Program-made: the position numbers and the translations under genes
Assembly: GCA_024643545.1 (NCBI GenBank)
Contig: JAHEMR010000004.1
Coordinates: forward strand, 124,001-188,000
Direction of reading: 5' to 3'
Length of the DNA: 64,000 nt
DNA from: Crocinitomicaceae bacterium
Lineage (GTDB): Bacteria > Bacteroidota > Bacteroidia > Flavobacteriales_D > Crocinitomicaceae
In this document: positions 24,146 through 33,250 of the stretch, in pieces
Layout of the letters: each line of letters opens with the position of its first letter
Position numbering within the stretch: the stretch's first letter is position 1
The notes under the pieces: model-generated
Seen by the model: only the letters and a program-made list of their open reading frames with translations
Told to the model about the DNA's origin: nothing
Databases searched by the model: none

Positions 24146-26740
24146 ATGAAGTGGATTCAAGGAATTATTTTGTTTTTTCTATGGATGATTTCCATGGATG
24201 TCCATTCCCAGGTCAACGATGATTTCTCGGACGGAGATTTCAGTAACAATCCATCTTGGAATGGAAACACGTCAGACTTTATCATCAATACTAGTCAAGA
24301 ATTACAATTGTTGAATTCGATTGCTGGAAATTCTTTCCTGAGTTTAAATCACGGATTGAGCAACTTACAAAACCATGAATGGCATTTTTGGGTGAAGCAG
24401 GGATTTTCTCCCTCCTCTAGTAATTATGGTAAAGTCTTTTTAAGTGCCGACAACTCGAATTTAAATTCTGCACTTAATGGATATTATGTCTTGTTTGGAG
24501 AAGCGAACGCGATTGATGCCATTCGATTATTTAAATTAGAAAATGGGATTTCTACTCAGCTATGTGCCGGTGTAGATGGCCAAATTTCGACCAGTTTTAC
24601 AGTGGCAGTAAAAGTTGTATTAAGCGCTGGTGGAGTTTGGGAATTATCTGCTGACCTAAGCGGAGGAGCGAATTATATTAGCCAAGGAAGTGCGAATGAC
24701 GCGAATATTTTGACTGGATCGTATTTCGGTTATTCCTGCACCTACACTGCTAGTAACGCCAATAAATTTTTCCTAGATAATATATATGTTGGAAATCCCA
24801 TTTTAGATTTGGCACCACCAGTTTTACTTCAAGCTGCTGTAATTTCGCCTAATCAAGTGGATGCCTTGTTCAACGAAACACTTACCCCAACGACGGCCAA
24901 CGAACTTGCAAACTACGCCATACTTCCTTTTAACTCTTTTTTATCTGCACAACAAGATAACCTGAATCCGGCCTTAGTACATTTGGTGACTACGTTACCA
25001 CTCACAAATGGGAACACGTATACATTGATGACTGCAAACCTCTCAGATATAACCGGAAATGTATCGGGTAATCAATCAGTTAACTTTAACTATTTAGTGG
25101 CCGATACGGCAGAAAAAGGAGATGTGATCATTACCGAGTTATTCGCCGATCCTACACCTGTAATTGGTTTGCCAGAGGTGGAATTTGTGGAAATCTTCAA
25201 CAAAACAGGGAAAGTATTTCATCTACAAAATTGGACGATTAGCGATGGATCATCCAATGGTACGATTGGTGATTTCTGGTTATTGCCCGGATCATACATC
25301 GTCCTAACAGCAAATGCGAACATCGGTCTATTTACGAATGTGGCTGGAGTCACCAGTTTTCCAAGTCTGAACAATGCCGGAGATCAACTTATCCTATCGG
25401 ATAATTTCGGTATGCAGTTGGACCATTTGACTTACACAGATGATTGGTATCAAGACATCAATAAAAAAAATGGGGGCTACTCGTTGGAACGTATAAATCT
25501 AAATGATCCTTGTTCCAACTTCGATAATTGGTCCGCATCCAATGATCCATCCGGAGGATCTCCTGGAACGATTAATTCCATTTTCAGTGCTACGCCAGAT
25601 CAATCAAACCCAAGTTTACTCTCCCTGATTGCCTTAAATCCCAACTTCTTGGAAGTATCATTTTCAGAAGGAATGGATTCCAGCAGCCTAGCGAATACTT
25701 CCATCCATGTTAGTCCAAATTTAAGTGTCTTTCAGACATTTATTCAAGAAGTGAATGATAATCCAACTGGTCCACCGCAATTAATCATTCAATTCAACGA
25801 GAATTTCATGCCATCCACCACATACCAAATACAATTGGGTCCTGTAAGCGACTGTTGGCAAAATGATACCTCATTCATTGGTCAATTTACCTTACCTGAA
25901 CAGGCACAAGCAGGCGATGTCATCATCAACGAGATTTTATCGAATCCCTTGAATGGAGGACAAGATTTCATCGAATTATACAACCGATCTTCAAAAGTGA
26001 TTGATCTGAAAGACTGGCAACTTGCAAACTATTACAACGATACTATCTCGAATCTGAAAACCATTTCTAATCATTTCATTTTAGCACCTAATACCTACGT
26101 TGCCATCAGTGAGGATACTAGTTTTGTACTTGCGAATTATCCCGCAAGTGTATCTGGCAGAATGATTGAGATGGACATGCCCAGTTACAACATCGATTCT
26201 GGAACGGTTTATTTATTTTACAACAGTGAACAAATTGACCGAGTTTCTTATCGAGAGGATTGGCAATTTTCTTTATTAGACAATACCGATGGTGTTTCAT
26301 TGGAGCGCATCTTACCTAATGGTCCATCAAATAAACCAGACAACTGGCATTCGGCAGCTGAGTCGATCGGATTTGCGACACCAGGAAGGGTGAATTCACA
26401 ATTTCAAACTGTAGGCACAAGCGAATCTATTAGCCTCCAAAAAGACGTTTTTTCTCCCGATCAAGATGGATTTGAAGATATTTTGGTCGTTCAATACGCC
26501 TTTGAGCAAAGTGGTTTACTAGCAAAAGCACGCATTTTTGATGATTTTGGTAGGGAAGTGAAACTCCTTTTCTCTAATGAATTAATGGGTACAACGGGTT
26601 TTTTCACCTGGGATGGCGTCAATGCTGATCAGGCAAAAGCACCGATTGGGATATACATCCTTCTCGTGGAAGTGTTCGCCACAGATGGAAGTGTTATTTT
26701 AACAAAAAAAATCGCGTTCACTCTTGCTGGCAAATTGTAA
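24146..26740 (+). CDS. Secreted protein with two lamin-tail domains and FlgD-like C-terminus
   Basis: An 864-residue exported protein. The start at 24146 (MKWIQGII) follows the promoter element. A signal peptide of about 22 residues ends near VHSQ. Residues about 23-215 resemble a concanavalin-like or laminin-G-like beta-sandwich. Residues about 220-315 resemble a Big/Ig-like repeat. Two lamin-tail domains follow (VIITELFADP near 323, VIINEILSNP near 590), each with the W-x-I/L-x-D/N signature region. The last 100 residues (FSPDQDGFEDILVVQY to the end) are FlgD-Ig-like, the module that often serves as a T9SS-type sorting region. It is probably cell-surface or secreted; ligand unknown. Confidence 0.82.
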   Translation: MKWIQGIILFFLWMISMDVHSQVNDDFSDGDFSNNPSWNGNTSDFIINTSQELQLLNSIAGNSFLSLNHGLSNLQNHEWHFWVKQGFSPSSSNYGKVFLSADNSNLNSALNGYYVLFGEANAIDAIRLFKLENGISTQLCAGVDGQISTSFTVAVKVVLSAGGVWELSADLSGGANYISQGSANDANILTGSYFGYSCTYTASNANKFFLDNIYVGNPILDLAPPVLLQAAVISPNQVDALFNETLTPTTANELANYAILPFNSFLSAQQDNLNPALVHLVTTLPLTNGNTYTLMTANLSDITGNVSGNQSVNFNYLVADTAEKGDVIITELFADPTPVIGLPEVEFVEIFNKTGKVFHLQNWTISDGSSNGTIGDFWLLPGSYIVLTANANIGLFTNVAGVTSFPSLNNAGDQLILSDNFGMQLDHLTYTDDWYQDINKKNGGYSLERINLNDPCSNFDNWSASNDPSGGSPGTINSIFSATPDQSNPSLLSLIALNPNFLEVSFSEGMDSSSLANTSIHVSPNLSVFQTFIQEVNDNPTGPPQLIIQFNENFMPSTTYQIQLGPVSDCWQNDTSFIGQFTLPEQAQAGDVIINEILSNPLNGGQDFIELYNRSSKVIDLKDWQLANYYNDTISNLKTISNHFILAPNTYVAISEDTSFVLANYPASVSGRMIEMDMPSYNIDSGTVYLFYNSEQIDRVSYREDWQFSLLDNTDGVSLERILPNGPSNKPDNWHSAAESIGFATPGRVNSQFQTVGTSESISLQKDVFSPDQDGFEDILVVQYAFEQSGLLAKARIFDDFGREVKLLFSNELMGTTGFFTWDGVNADQAKAPIGIYILLVEVFATDGSVILTKKIAFTLAGKL

Positions 26741-26745
26741 CTTTG
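26738..26745 (+). promoter_or_regulatory. -7 promoter element (TAACTTTG) overlapping a stop codon
   Basis: Perfect TAnnTTTG whose first three bases are the TAA stop of the lamin-tail gene. It lies 12 bases before the ATG of the small barrel gene at 26758. Confidence 0.4.
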
Positions 26746-26757
26746 TAAAAACGAATT

Positions 26758-27219
26758 ATGAAACTTCCGCTGCTAATTTCCTGTCTTTTTTTCTCTTTAA
26801 ATTTCTTTGCGCAACGCTATACAAATTCCATCGGACTTAGGTTTGCGAATCTTGGATATTCCCAATTAAATGCAAAACATTTCATGAATGCAAATAATGC
26901 CGTTGAAGTAAATTTAGGCGGAAATTCAAACTTTGTTTGGATGCAAGGAAATTACGAATGGCAACAAAATTTAGTGGATGATGTGGACTATTACGTTGCT
27001 GCAGGCCCCGGATTTGGTATGTATTCTGGGAATTCCATCGTGCAAAATACTTCCAACAATCGCTTCATGTTCGGTATTAACGCCGATATTGGTGCAGAAT
27101 ATAAACTTCCCGATTATCCATTTACCTTTTCTTTCGAAACAGGTCCATTCTTGAGAATAATTCCTAGTATTAATTTGGGATGGAACTTTGGACTTGCTGC
27201 ACGCTATGTCCTCCCTTAA
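26758..27219 (+). CDS. Small outer-membrane beta-barrel protein
   Basis: A 153-residue protein with a signal peptide (about 1-18, ending FFAQ) and about eight alternating beta-strands, for example NSIGLRFANLG, VEVNLGGNS, WMQGNYEWQQ, YYVAAGPGFGMY, RFMFGINADIGAEY and INLGWNFGLAARYVLP. The last strand ends with an aliphatic-proline tail instead of the usual aromatic residue. It resembles OmpA/OmpX-like porin-type barrels of Bacteroidota, with unknown function. Its 3' end overlaps the LETM1-like gene by 14 bases. Confidence 0.72.
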   Translation: MKLPLLISCLFFSLNFFAQRYTNSIGLRFANLGYSQLNAKHFMNANNAVEVNLGGNSNFVWMQGNYEWQQNLVDDVDYYVAAGPGFGMYSGNSIVQNTSNNRFMFGINADIGAEYKLPDYPFTFSFETGPFLRIIPSINLGWNFGLAARYVLP

Positions 27220-28486
27220 AAACAACATATCTCCTGGATCCAAAAATTGGATTCCAAAGTTTTTTCAATTACTGGAAAAAGGAGTTATTTCATTGAATTT
27301 AGAGCTCATTCAAAACAATGAATCCAACCTTACACACTTCGTTTCTCATCGAACAGGACTGGTGTATGGTAATGCTTTACATTTACTTTTCTCAGATCAA
27401 CTTGATTCATCGAAATACACGAGTGATGAAAAATTAAAATTATTGTTGTTTGAAACCTTGTTATTCACTTACCTTCGAAAAAACAGGGGCGAATTTGACA
27501 AAGATGCTTTCATAGCAAATCTGATTGAATTTTATGGGGAAACAAAAGATGGAGGAGTTTTTGCCTGGTTCGACCGTATTTTTACCGGAACCAACAATCA
27601 AACCGTAGAAGAAATTTTATCCCAGCGGATTCAAGTAAAAAGTACTTTTTTTGGGGCAAACTACTGGTTAAATCACCTGTCGAATGCCTTTGTTTTTTTG
27701 GACATCGTTTTATACCATGCTTTTTTGGAAGGTCAAGTTCAGTCCTTCTCTCGACACTACGCTGATTATGCAAGTTCGTTAATGAACGGTGTTATTTTTG
27801 CCGCCTACACCGATGACAATGCTGAAGATAAGGAGCAGCGTGTACTTTGGCACTTCTTGGCCTCAACAGAATTAGAAAAAACAAAAAAATTACGTTTTGA
27901 AAATCGCATTTTGACCGGAGTTACCTTGCGCTTGTTAAAAAAAGAACGCGTTGTCGACAAGCTACTTTCGAAATTCACTGTGGAACTGGGACTCTTTCTC
28001 ATTCAAGGTACTCATCAACCAAATGAGGAAGAAAAGAAGAAATTAATTTCCCTCGGACAGGCGCTCGATTTATCACCGAAAGAAATTCAGGACTCCATCG
28101 AAATGTGCAATGCGTACATGCTCGAAAATCAAAATGAAATTCTTGTTTTTCAATCCGAAACAGAAAGTGGCTATATTTTCAAAGCTTTTAGTAAACGTTG
28201 GATTCGAATTTTAGGACGGAACAAAGATAAATTGGTTCAAGAAATGCGTGAAAGCAAGGAACTGATGTCCTTGATTCAGAAATCAACCAAAGAAGAGTTA
28301 AGCATCGAAGAAAAGGAGCAAGTTCGTACACAATTTCTTGACTTGATAAAAACAATGCCCTCTTTAGCATTATTTCTTTTGCCGGGAGGAAGCCTACTTC
28401 TCCCTTTAATTCTTAAACTTGTCCCTGAATTAATGCCATCCGCATTCAAAGTGAATGAAATAGAAAAAAACAACGATAAAAAATGA
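27206..28486 (+). CDS. LETM1-related protein
   Basis: A 426-residue cytoplasmic or membrane-associated protein with predominantly helical N-terminal two-thirds. Its C-terminal about 90 residues are LETM1-like: EEKEQVRTQFLDLIKTMPS followed by ALFLLPGGSLLLPLILKL and VPELMPSAF. This end resembles the ribosome-binding region of mitochondrial LETM1, and flavobacterial relatives are annotated as LETM1-related biofilm-associated proteins. The ATG at 27206 was chosen over an upstream non-ATG codon. It overlaps the previous gene by 14 bases, and the next gene starts within its stop codon (ATGA). Confidence 0.75.
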   Translation: MSSLKNNISPGSKNWIPKFFQLLEKGVISLNLELIQNNESNLTHFVSHRTGLVYGNALHLLFSDQLDSSKYTSDEKLKLLLFETLLFTYLRKNRGEFDKDAFIANLIEFYGETKDGGVFAWFDRIFTGTNNQTVEEILSQRIQVKSTFFGANYWLNHLSNAFVFLDIVLYHAFLEGQVQSFSRHYADYASSLMNGVIFAAYTDDNAEDKEQRVLWHFLASTELEKTKKLRFENRILTGVTLRLLKKERVVDKLLSKFTVELGLFLIQGTHQPNEEEKKKLISLGQALDLSPKEIQDSIEMCNAYMLENQNEILVFQSETESGYIFKAFSKRWIRILGRNKDKLVQEMRESKELMSLIQKSTKEELSIEEKEQVRTQFLDLIKTMPSLALFLLPGGSLLLPLILKLVPELMPSAFKVNEIEKNNDKK

Positions 28487-28914
28487 ACTGTAAAATCCAT
28501 ATATACCTATTAAACGATTTGTATTCACAAGAATTAGCTGATGCAGAGCACGATGGAAATCAATCCATTGACAACATTAAATATGAATGGGAGGATGAAT
28601 TGTCGATTTCAAGCGACGTTACTTCAGTTACGGAACTAACAGATGTGGTATATCCCCTTGCGGGAATGGATGAGAACAACGAAGCATTTCAATTCGACAT
28701 CCCAAACATGCGTCTCTTTGAAATCTGTTCTTCCGATGCGCCGAATGTTTTCGTTGGTGCTTCAGAAAGCATCGTTTCATCAACGAAATTGGAAAAAACG
28801 ACAGATAGTTATACACTAGAAATTTACTTGAAAGATTATGAGCCAATGTCTAATCCAACTCCGGGAATCTACATTGCGGCAAAATCCTTTCCAAAAGAAT
28901 TAATTCGTCTATGA
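28483..28914 (+). CDS. Conserved hypothetical protein in LETM1-ABC-YihY operon
   Basis: A 143-residue acidic soluble protein with no signal peptide. No domain recognised. It appears to be mostly beta-strand, with an ETDSYTLEIYLKDYEPM-like strand pair near the end; residues ISSDVTSVTELTDVVYPL and FQFDIPNMRLFEI also look like strands. Its start overlaps the upstream stop (ATGA) and its stop overlaps the ABC gene start in the same way, so the three are translationally coupled. A role with the ABC ATPase is possible but unproven. Confidence 0.65.
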   Translation: MNCKIHIYLLNDLYSQELADAEHDGNQSIDNIKYEWEDELSISSDVTSVTELTDVVYPLAGMDENNEAFQFDIPNMRLFEICSSDAPNVFVGASESIVSSTKLEKTTDSYTLEIYLKDYEPMSNPTPGIYIAAKSFPKELIRL

Positions 28915-29840
28915 TTGTATTGAAAAACATACAATTATCTTACAATAAACCCATCATCAAACGGGCCAATCTTTCCATTTCAAAGGCTGAAATCCTTGGA
29001 CTTGTTGGAAAAAGTGGCGCTGGGAAATCTTCCCTTTTAAAAATCATTGCAGGACTTATCGATCCAGACCTAGGAGAGGTTATCATCGCCAATCAGTTAC
29101 AGCCACGTGTTCAGCAATTATTGATCCCTGGGTTTCAACGCGTAGCGATGGTGAATCAAGACTTCAAATTAGATGTGTATCACACCGTAGAAGAAAACCT
29201 ACGTGAAGTTGTTTTGCATTTGCCGAATCAGAAAAGAGACAAACGCGTTCAACAATTGTTGCGGCTATTTGACCTTAAATCAATCTCAGCAACCAAAGCA
29301 CATTTAATTTCCGGTGGTGAACAACAACGTTTAGCCATTGCGCGTGCCATCGCTGATCAACCAGAAATTTTATTGTTAGATGAACCTTTTGGTCACCTTG
29401 ACGCGAACTTACGAGCACGTTTAACCGAACATTTAATCCGATTACGGGAAGAAGAAAATACAACCATCGTACTAGTTTCCCACGAAGGACAAGATGTGTT
29501 AGGTCTATGCGATTCCATTTGCATCTTGAAAAACGGATTACTCAGTAAAAAATACAAACCTGAATTCTTGTATTATCACTACTCCAATTTGCAACAGGCA
29601 AGATTGTTTGGACCGGTTAATAGTATAAAAATCGGAGAAGAGACCATTCTATTTCGACCAGATGAATACAGGGAATCACTTGCTAAAGAAGCCCTATCAG
29701 TCACCTTTATTCGCAGTATTTTTGTTGGAGGACTCTACCATAATTATTTTAAAACGCACAACGGTGAAACCATCGTTCTGTATCAATTTCATCGATTAAA
29801 TGACACCAGAGGAATCGAAATCGTTAAAAAAACGCAGTAA
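28911..29840 (+). CDS. ABC transporter ATP-binding protein
   Basis: A 309-residue nucleotide-binding domain. Walker A is GKSGAGKSS at about 33-41, Q-loop region MVNQDFKLD, signature ISGGEQQRLAIARAIA, Walker B ILLLDEPFGHLD, and the switch histidine in IVLVSHEGQD. After residue 215 a C-terminal extension (EETILFRPDEYRESL, LYHNYFKTHNGETIVLYQF) resembles the TOBE-like regulatory domain of the CysA/PotA/FbpC class, which import anions, polyamines or iron. No permease or binding protein gene adjoins it. It overlaps the previous gene by 4 bases and the YihY gene by 41. Confidence 0.9.
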   Translation: MIVLKNIQLSYNKPIIKRANLSISKAEILGLVGKSGAGKSSLLKIIAGLIDPDLGEVIIANQLQPRVQQLLIPGFQRVAMVNQDFKLDVYHTVEENLREVVLHLPNQKRDKRVQQLLRLFDLKSISATKAHLISGGEQQRLAIARAIADQPEILLLDEPFGHLDANLRARLTEHLIRLREEENTTIVLVSHEGQDVLGLCDSICILKNGLLSKKYKPEFLYYHYSNLQQARLFGPVNSIKIGEETILFRPDEYRESLAKEALSVTFIRSIFVGGLYHNYFKTHNGETIVLYQFHRLNDTRGIEIVKKTQ

Positions 29841-30702
29841 GCTTAACTGGTATTGGGGCTTTACCGCCTTCAAGGAAGCAATCGTCACATATGTGAAAGA
29901 TGGCGCATTTTACCATGGTGCAGCACTCGCTTATTATACCTTGTTTGCGTTTATTCCAATTATCTATTTAACCAGTTCGATTTTCGGGCGCATCGTTGGT
30001 CCAAAAAACATGAAAGAAATGGTTTCGGAATTACTCCAAAACCAAATGGGGATGGATGACAGTAGCTCCATCATGGAAGTAGTTAATGGAATGTCTTTAC
30101 ACAAACCTAGTTTTTTCCTTGAAATGGTGAGCATCGCTGTACTTCTCTACAGTTGTTCGGCATTTTTTGTATCCTTAAAACGCAGTTTAAATGAATTCTT
30201 CAATGTAACAAAGAAAAACAGACATGAAGAAAATTTATTCATGGACATCATCGGTTTTCGCTTTATTTCAATGGGGCTTTTGGCCATTTTCGCTTTGATT
30301 ATTATCCTATTTTACTTCGCACAAGTGTTTATTTTTTCAGCGATTCAAAATTGGAATCATTACCATAGTGGCTTCATTGATTTCTCGTTGAATATCCTGC
30401 AAAATATTTTAACGATTGGAAGTAATTTGATGATCTTTACTTTGGTCTTTAAATTCATTCCAGATGCTAAAGTACAATGGAATGTTGCGTTTAAGGGAGC
30501 TATTTTCACTTCGATTTTATTAGTTTTAAGTCAATTCATCATTAACTATTACCTGCACAATTATTTCGTGCTCGGAAAAATCGGAATCGCGAATTCCTTA
30601 TTTGTTACGTTAGCGTGGGTACATTATTCAGCGCAAATTGTCTTTCTCGGAGCAAAATTTACGTATGTTGTTGGGAAAATGACTGGACAAGGAATTAAGT
30701 AA
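29800..30702 (+). CDS. YihY/BrkB-family membrane protein
   Basis: A 300-residue inner-membrane protein of the YihY/virulence factor BrkB family, once mislabelled RNase BN. It has about six hydrophobic helices after a cytoplasmic N-terminus; the family motif AALAYYTLFAFIPIIYL lies near residue 42, with LKRSLNEFFNV and a C-terminal helix IANSLFVTLAWVHYSAQIVF ending FLGAKFTYV. Members may be lipid or small-molecule transporters; the role is uncertain. Its 5' end overlaps the ABC gene by 41 bases, and its stop lies 3 bases from the end of convergent lptD. Confidence 0.9.
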   Translation: MTPEESKSLKKRSKLNWYWGFTAFKEAIVTYVKDGAFYHGAALAYYTLFAFIPIIYLTSSIFGRIVGPKNMKEMVSELLQNQMGMDDSSSIMEVVNGMSLHKPSFFLEMVSIAVLLYSCSAFFVSLKRSLNEFFNVTKKNRHEENLFMDIIGFRFISMGLLAIFALIIILFYFAQVFIFSAIQNWNHYHSGFIDFSLNILQNILTIGSNLMIFTLVFKFIPDAKVQWNVAFKGAIFTSILLVLSQFIINYYLHNYFVLGKIGIANSLFVTLAWVHYSAQIVFLGAKFTYVVGKMTGQGIK

Positions 30703-30705
30703 GTC

Positions 30706-33228
30706 CTACAATAACGCAGGTGGTTTCCTGATTTCAATCTTCGCATCCTTGAAAATAGAGGAGGTATTTCGGATACTAAATAAGAAACTCTTATTCCCTC
30801 CTACTGGTACATAATAGAAGGATAATGCCCAACAGTGTAAATTTCTATTCAACGAAAAATACGCGTTTGTTAAGCGAAATTCTTGCAAATTAAAATTCAA
30901 ATTACCTGAAATATTCCATCGTTTTGTCATACTGATATCTCCGCTCACAACTAACGTTTGTGCAAAGGTATATTTGGCGGTATTCGTGTTCGAAATGGAT
31001 TGATTCACATTGATCGTGTAAACATGAGACAAGCTCATTTTCCATGGAATATCAAAGAAAATTGCACGTTCAGGATGCAAGGCATAATAATTAAAATCTG
31101 AATTCCAATTTTGCTCATTGATTGAAGTCGTCGTGTTCGCTACTTTTTCTCTTGATTTTTTCGGTGCAATTGTAACAGATGTGGTGAGATTCGTTCCCAA
31201 GAAACGACCAAGACCTTGTTGCTTGGATAGCGCATAGTCTTTGAGTGTTTTACCGCTTGCATCCCACGCATATGGACTAAAATTAGCCCCGGATACAAAA
31301 TTAATCCAATCGGCAGGACTAATTCTCAAGTTCAACGCAATGTTTGACAAGCGCATCGAATCTTTCATGAAATCATAATTTCCATTTAGTGATAATTGAT
31401 CAATCAAGCGTATTTTGCGAAATCCAGATAAGGTATCCTTGTCCGACTTTACTTTTAATTCCATTGTATTATTAACTCCAAAATTCAATAATGCCGCTTT
31501 TTGTGTATTTCCAACGCTGTAAATCGAGCTTTCAAAGGGTGAGTATTTAATCGAAGACTGATTCACGCCAACATTCGCTTGAACCAATTGATTGAATTGG
31601 GGTACATAACGGAATCCAACAGATGGTGTTATCAAGTGGCGCAATTTCGGTTTGTTCTTTCCGATAAATTGATAGTAAGAATAAATAACGCTGGTCATGT
31701 TCACACTGATGTTCATTTCATGAGCCATTCCAAATTGTTGTAAGGTGTCATTTTGAGCTTTGTTTGCAAGCGGATCGTATATTTTTTGAATCTGTTGAAA
31801 GTTGATTTTATTCCCGTAGTTAATCGTTGGATTGATTTTAATCGCATTTCCAAAAAGCCCAGAGGTGGTTTGTATGGTCATGGATTGAGAGAGTCCATTC
31901 ATAAATTGTTGTGAGATACCTGAAAAATCACCTTTTGACAGGAGTTGGTCAGAAAAATTCGAACGGTTTTGCCCTTCCAAATTGTAGGTGACACCTATTC
32001 GTTCCACGGTCTTTTTCCAATTTTTATCGCTTGTTTTAAATGCGTTTTTAAAAGGGAAAACCCGCGTTAAATTTGCATTGAGGACTGGACTTACCAAGGC
32101 AATATTTTTGGCAATCGAATTCTGACGCATTGAAATTTTCATTCCCATGTTAAATGGCTTGCCAGGGAAAGAACGGTTGATGTTGATATCCGAATTAAAT
32201 GAATTGGTAAAATACTCTGGGTTGATTGGGTCCAAGTTGTTTTTTGAGGTATTATCCGAAATAAAATTTACACTAGATGAAAAACTCCAAAAAGGATTAG
32301 ATTTTGGTGCTTTTCGATGGGACCATTGAACACTAAATTTATTTTTTTTGTCATTTGTTGGGAAACCTACATTGAACTGTTGGAATCCAACTGAAATGCG
32401 GCCGGAGAATCCATATCGTTTTGAATAATCAAGGTCGTTTCTCAATCCCCAAGAACCACGACTGTACAAATTTGCGTAGACAGCTGTTTGTAATTGATCG
32501 TTGATGGGGAAATAATAACCTAGATTCTGGACGCCAAATCCATAATTTGATAAGGGAACAAATTCCGGAAATAACAAGCCATTCTTTTTTTGTTCTTTTG
32601 TTGGAATAAAGGCAAACGGTAAACCAAGCGGTGTTGGAATGCCATTAACCCACAAATTCATTGGTCCAGTCACAATGCGCTCATTCGGAACAATGACACC
32701 TTTACTTAATTGAAAATGATAATGAGGCTCTTCCAAATCACAGGTTGTTAAACGACCTTTTAACAAGTGTATTTCCTCATTCGGATGTCGTTTAGCTGTT
32801 TCCATGTGGAAATAAAACTCATCTTGTTTGATCCCTAATTCCTCCAAAAATCCCTTTTTTGTTTTGGTATTGTATTTTAAGGTATGACAGGTGATTGACT
32901 CTCCCCCATCCGTAAAAACAGGAAATTCAACCTTGTTACTGTCCTTGTCATAACGGTATTTCGCTGATATTTCATTCGCTTCTAGGTCCAATATAATATA
33001 TCCGGCAGTAATCAATAGTCCTTCCATTTCCACTTTTGCATTTCCATACAAGTGAACTTGTTTTTTGGCAACATCGTTTAAAATGCGCTCATCAGCCCCG
33101 TAAGTAATGATATTCTTCATACTTGAATCGTTGACAAACAGCGTGTCTTGGGCTGTAACCACAGACAAATTGCACATTATTAACAATGTGACGAAGAAAA
33201 GTTGTTGTATGATTGGTCTTATGGTCAA
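30706..33228 (-). CDS. lptD: LptD-like outer-membrane LPS assembly protein
   Basis: Inserts lipopolysaccharide into the outer leaflet of the outer membrane together with LptE. The 840-residue protein starts at a TTG (33228), which gives an intact signal peptide ending VVTAQ; the next ATG, at residue 18, would leave only half of it. An OstA/LptA-like beta-jellyroll occupies about 30-200 (KKQVHLYGNAKVEMEG, LITAGYIILDLEANEISAK). The large C-terminal beta-barrel of the LptD type contains PLGLPFAFIPTKEQKKNGLL and ends KIEIRKPPALL. It is divergent from an amidase gene, with 22 bases between start codons. Confidence 0.88.
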   Translation of the reverse strand: MTIRPIIQQLFFVTLLIMCNLSVVTAQDTLFVNDSSMKNIITYGADERILNDVAKKQVHLYGNAKVEMEGLLITAGYIILDLEANEISAKYRYDKDSNKVEFPVFTDGGESITCHTLKYNTKTKKGFLEELGIKQDEFYFHMETAKRHPNEEIHLLKGRLTTCDLEEPHYHFQLSKGVIVPNERIVTGPMNLWVNGIPTPLGLPFAFIPTKEQKKNGLLFPEFVPLSNYGFGVQNLGYYFPINDQLQTAVYANLYSRGSWGLRNDLDYSKRYGFSGRISVGFQQFNVGFPTNDKKNKFSVQWSHRKAPKSNPFWSFSSSVNFISDNTSKNNLDPINPEYFTNSFNSDININRSFPGKPFNMGMKISMRQNSIAKNIALVSPVLNANLTRVFPFKNAFKTSDKNWKKTVERIGVTYNLEGQNRSNFSDQLLSKGDFSGISQQFMNGLSQSMTIQTTSGLFGNAIKINPTINYGNKINFQQIQKIYDPLANKAQNDTLQQFGMAHEMNISVNMTSVIYSYYQFIGKNKPKLRHLITPSVGFRYVPQFNQLVQANVGVNQSSIKYSPFESSIYSVGNTQKAALLNFGVNNTMELKVKSDKDTLSGFRKIRLIDQLSLNGNYDFMKDSMRLSNIALNLRISPADWINFVSGANFSPYAWDASGKTLKDYALSKQQGLGRFLGTNLTTSVTIAPKKSREKVANTTTSINEQNWNSDFNYYALHPERAIFFDIPWKMSLSHVYTINVNQSISNTNTAKYTFAQTLVVSGDISMTKRWNISGNLNFNLQEFRLTNAYFSLNRNLHCWALSFYYVPVGGNKSFLFSIRNTSSIFKDAKIEIRKPPALL

Positions 33229-33238
33229 TGTTGGCTCT

Positions 33239-33246
33239 TAATTTTG
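33239..33246 (+). promoter_or_regulatory. -7 promoter element of the amidase gene (TAATTTTG)
   Basis: Perfect TAnnTTTG ending 4 bases before the ATG at 33251. A TTG at 33213-33215 lies 23 bases upstream of it, within the range reported for the -33 box. It predicts a leaderless mRNA for the amidase gene. Confidence 0.45.
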
Positions 33247-33250
33247 TCGT

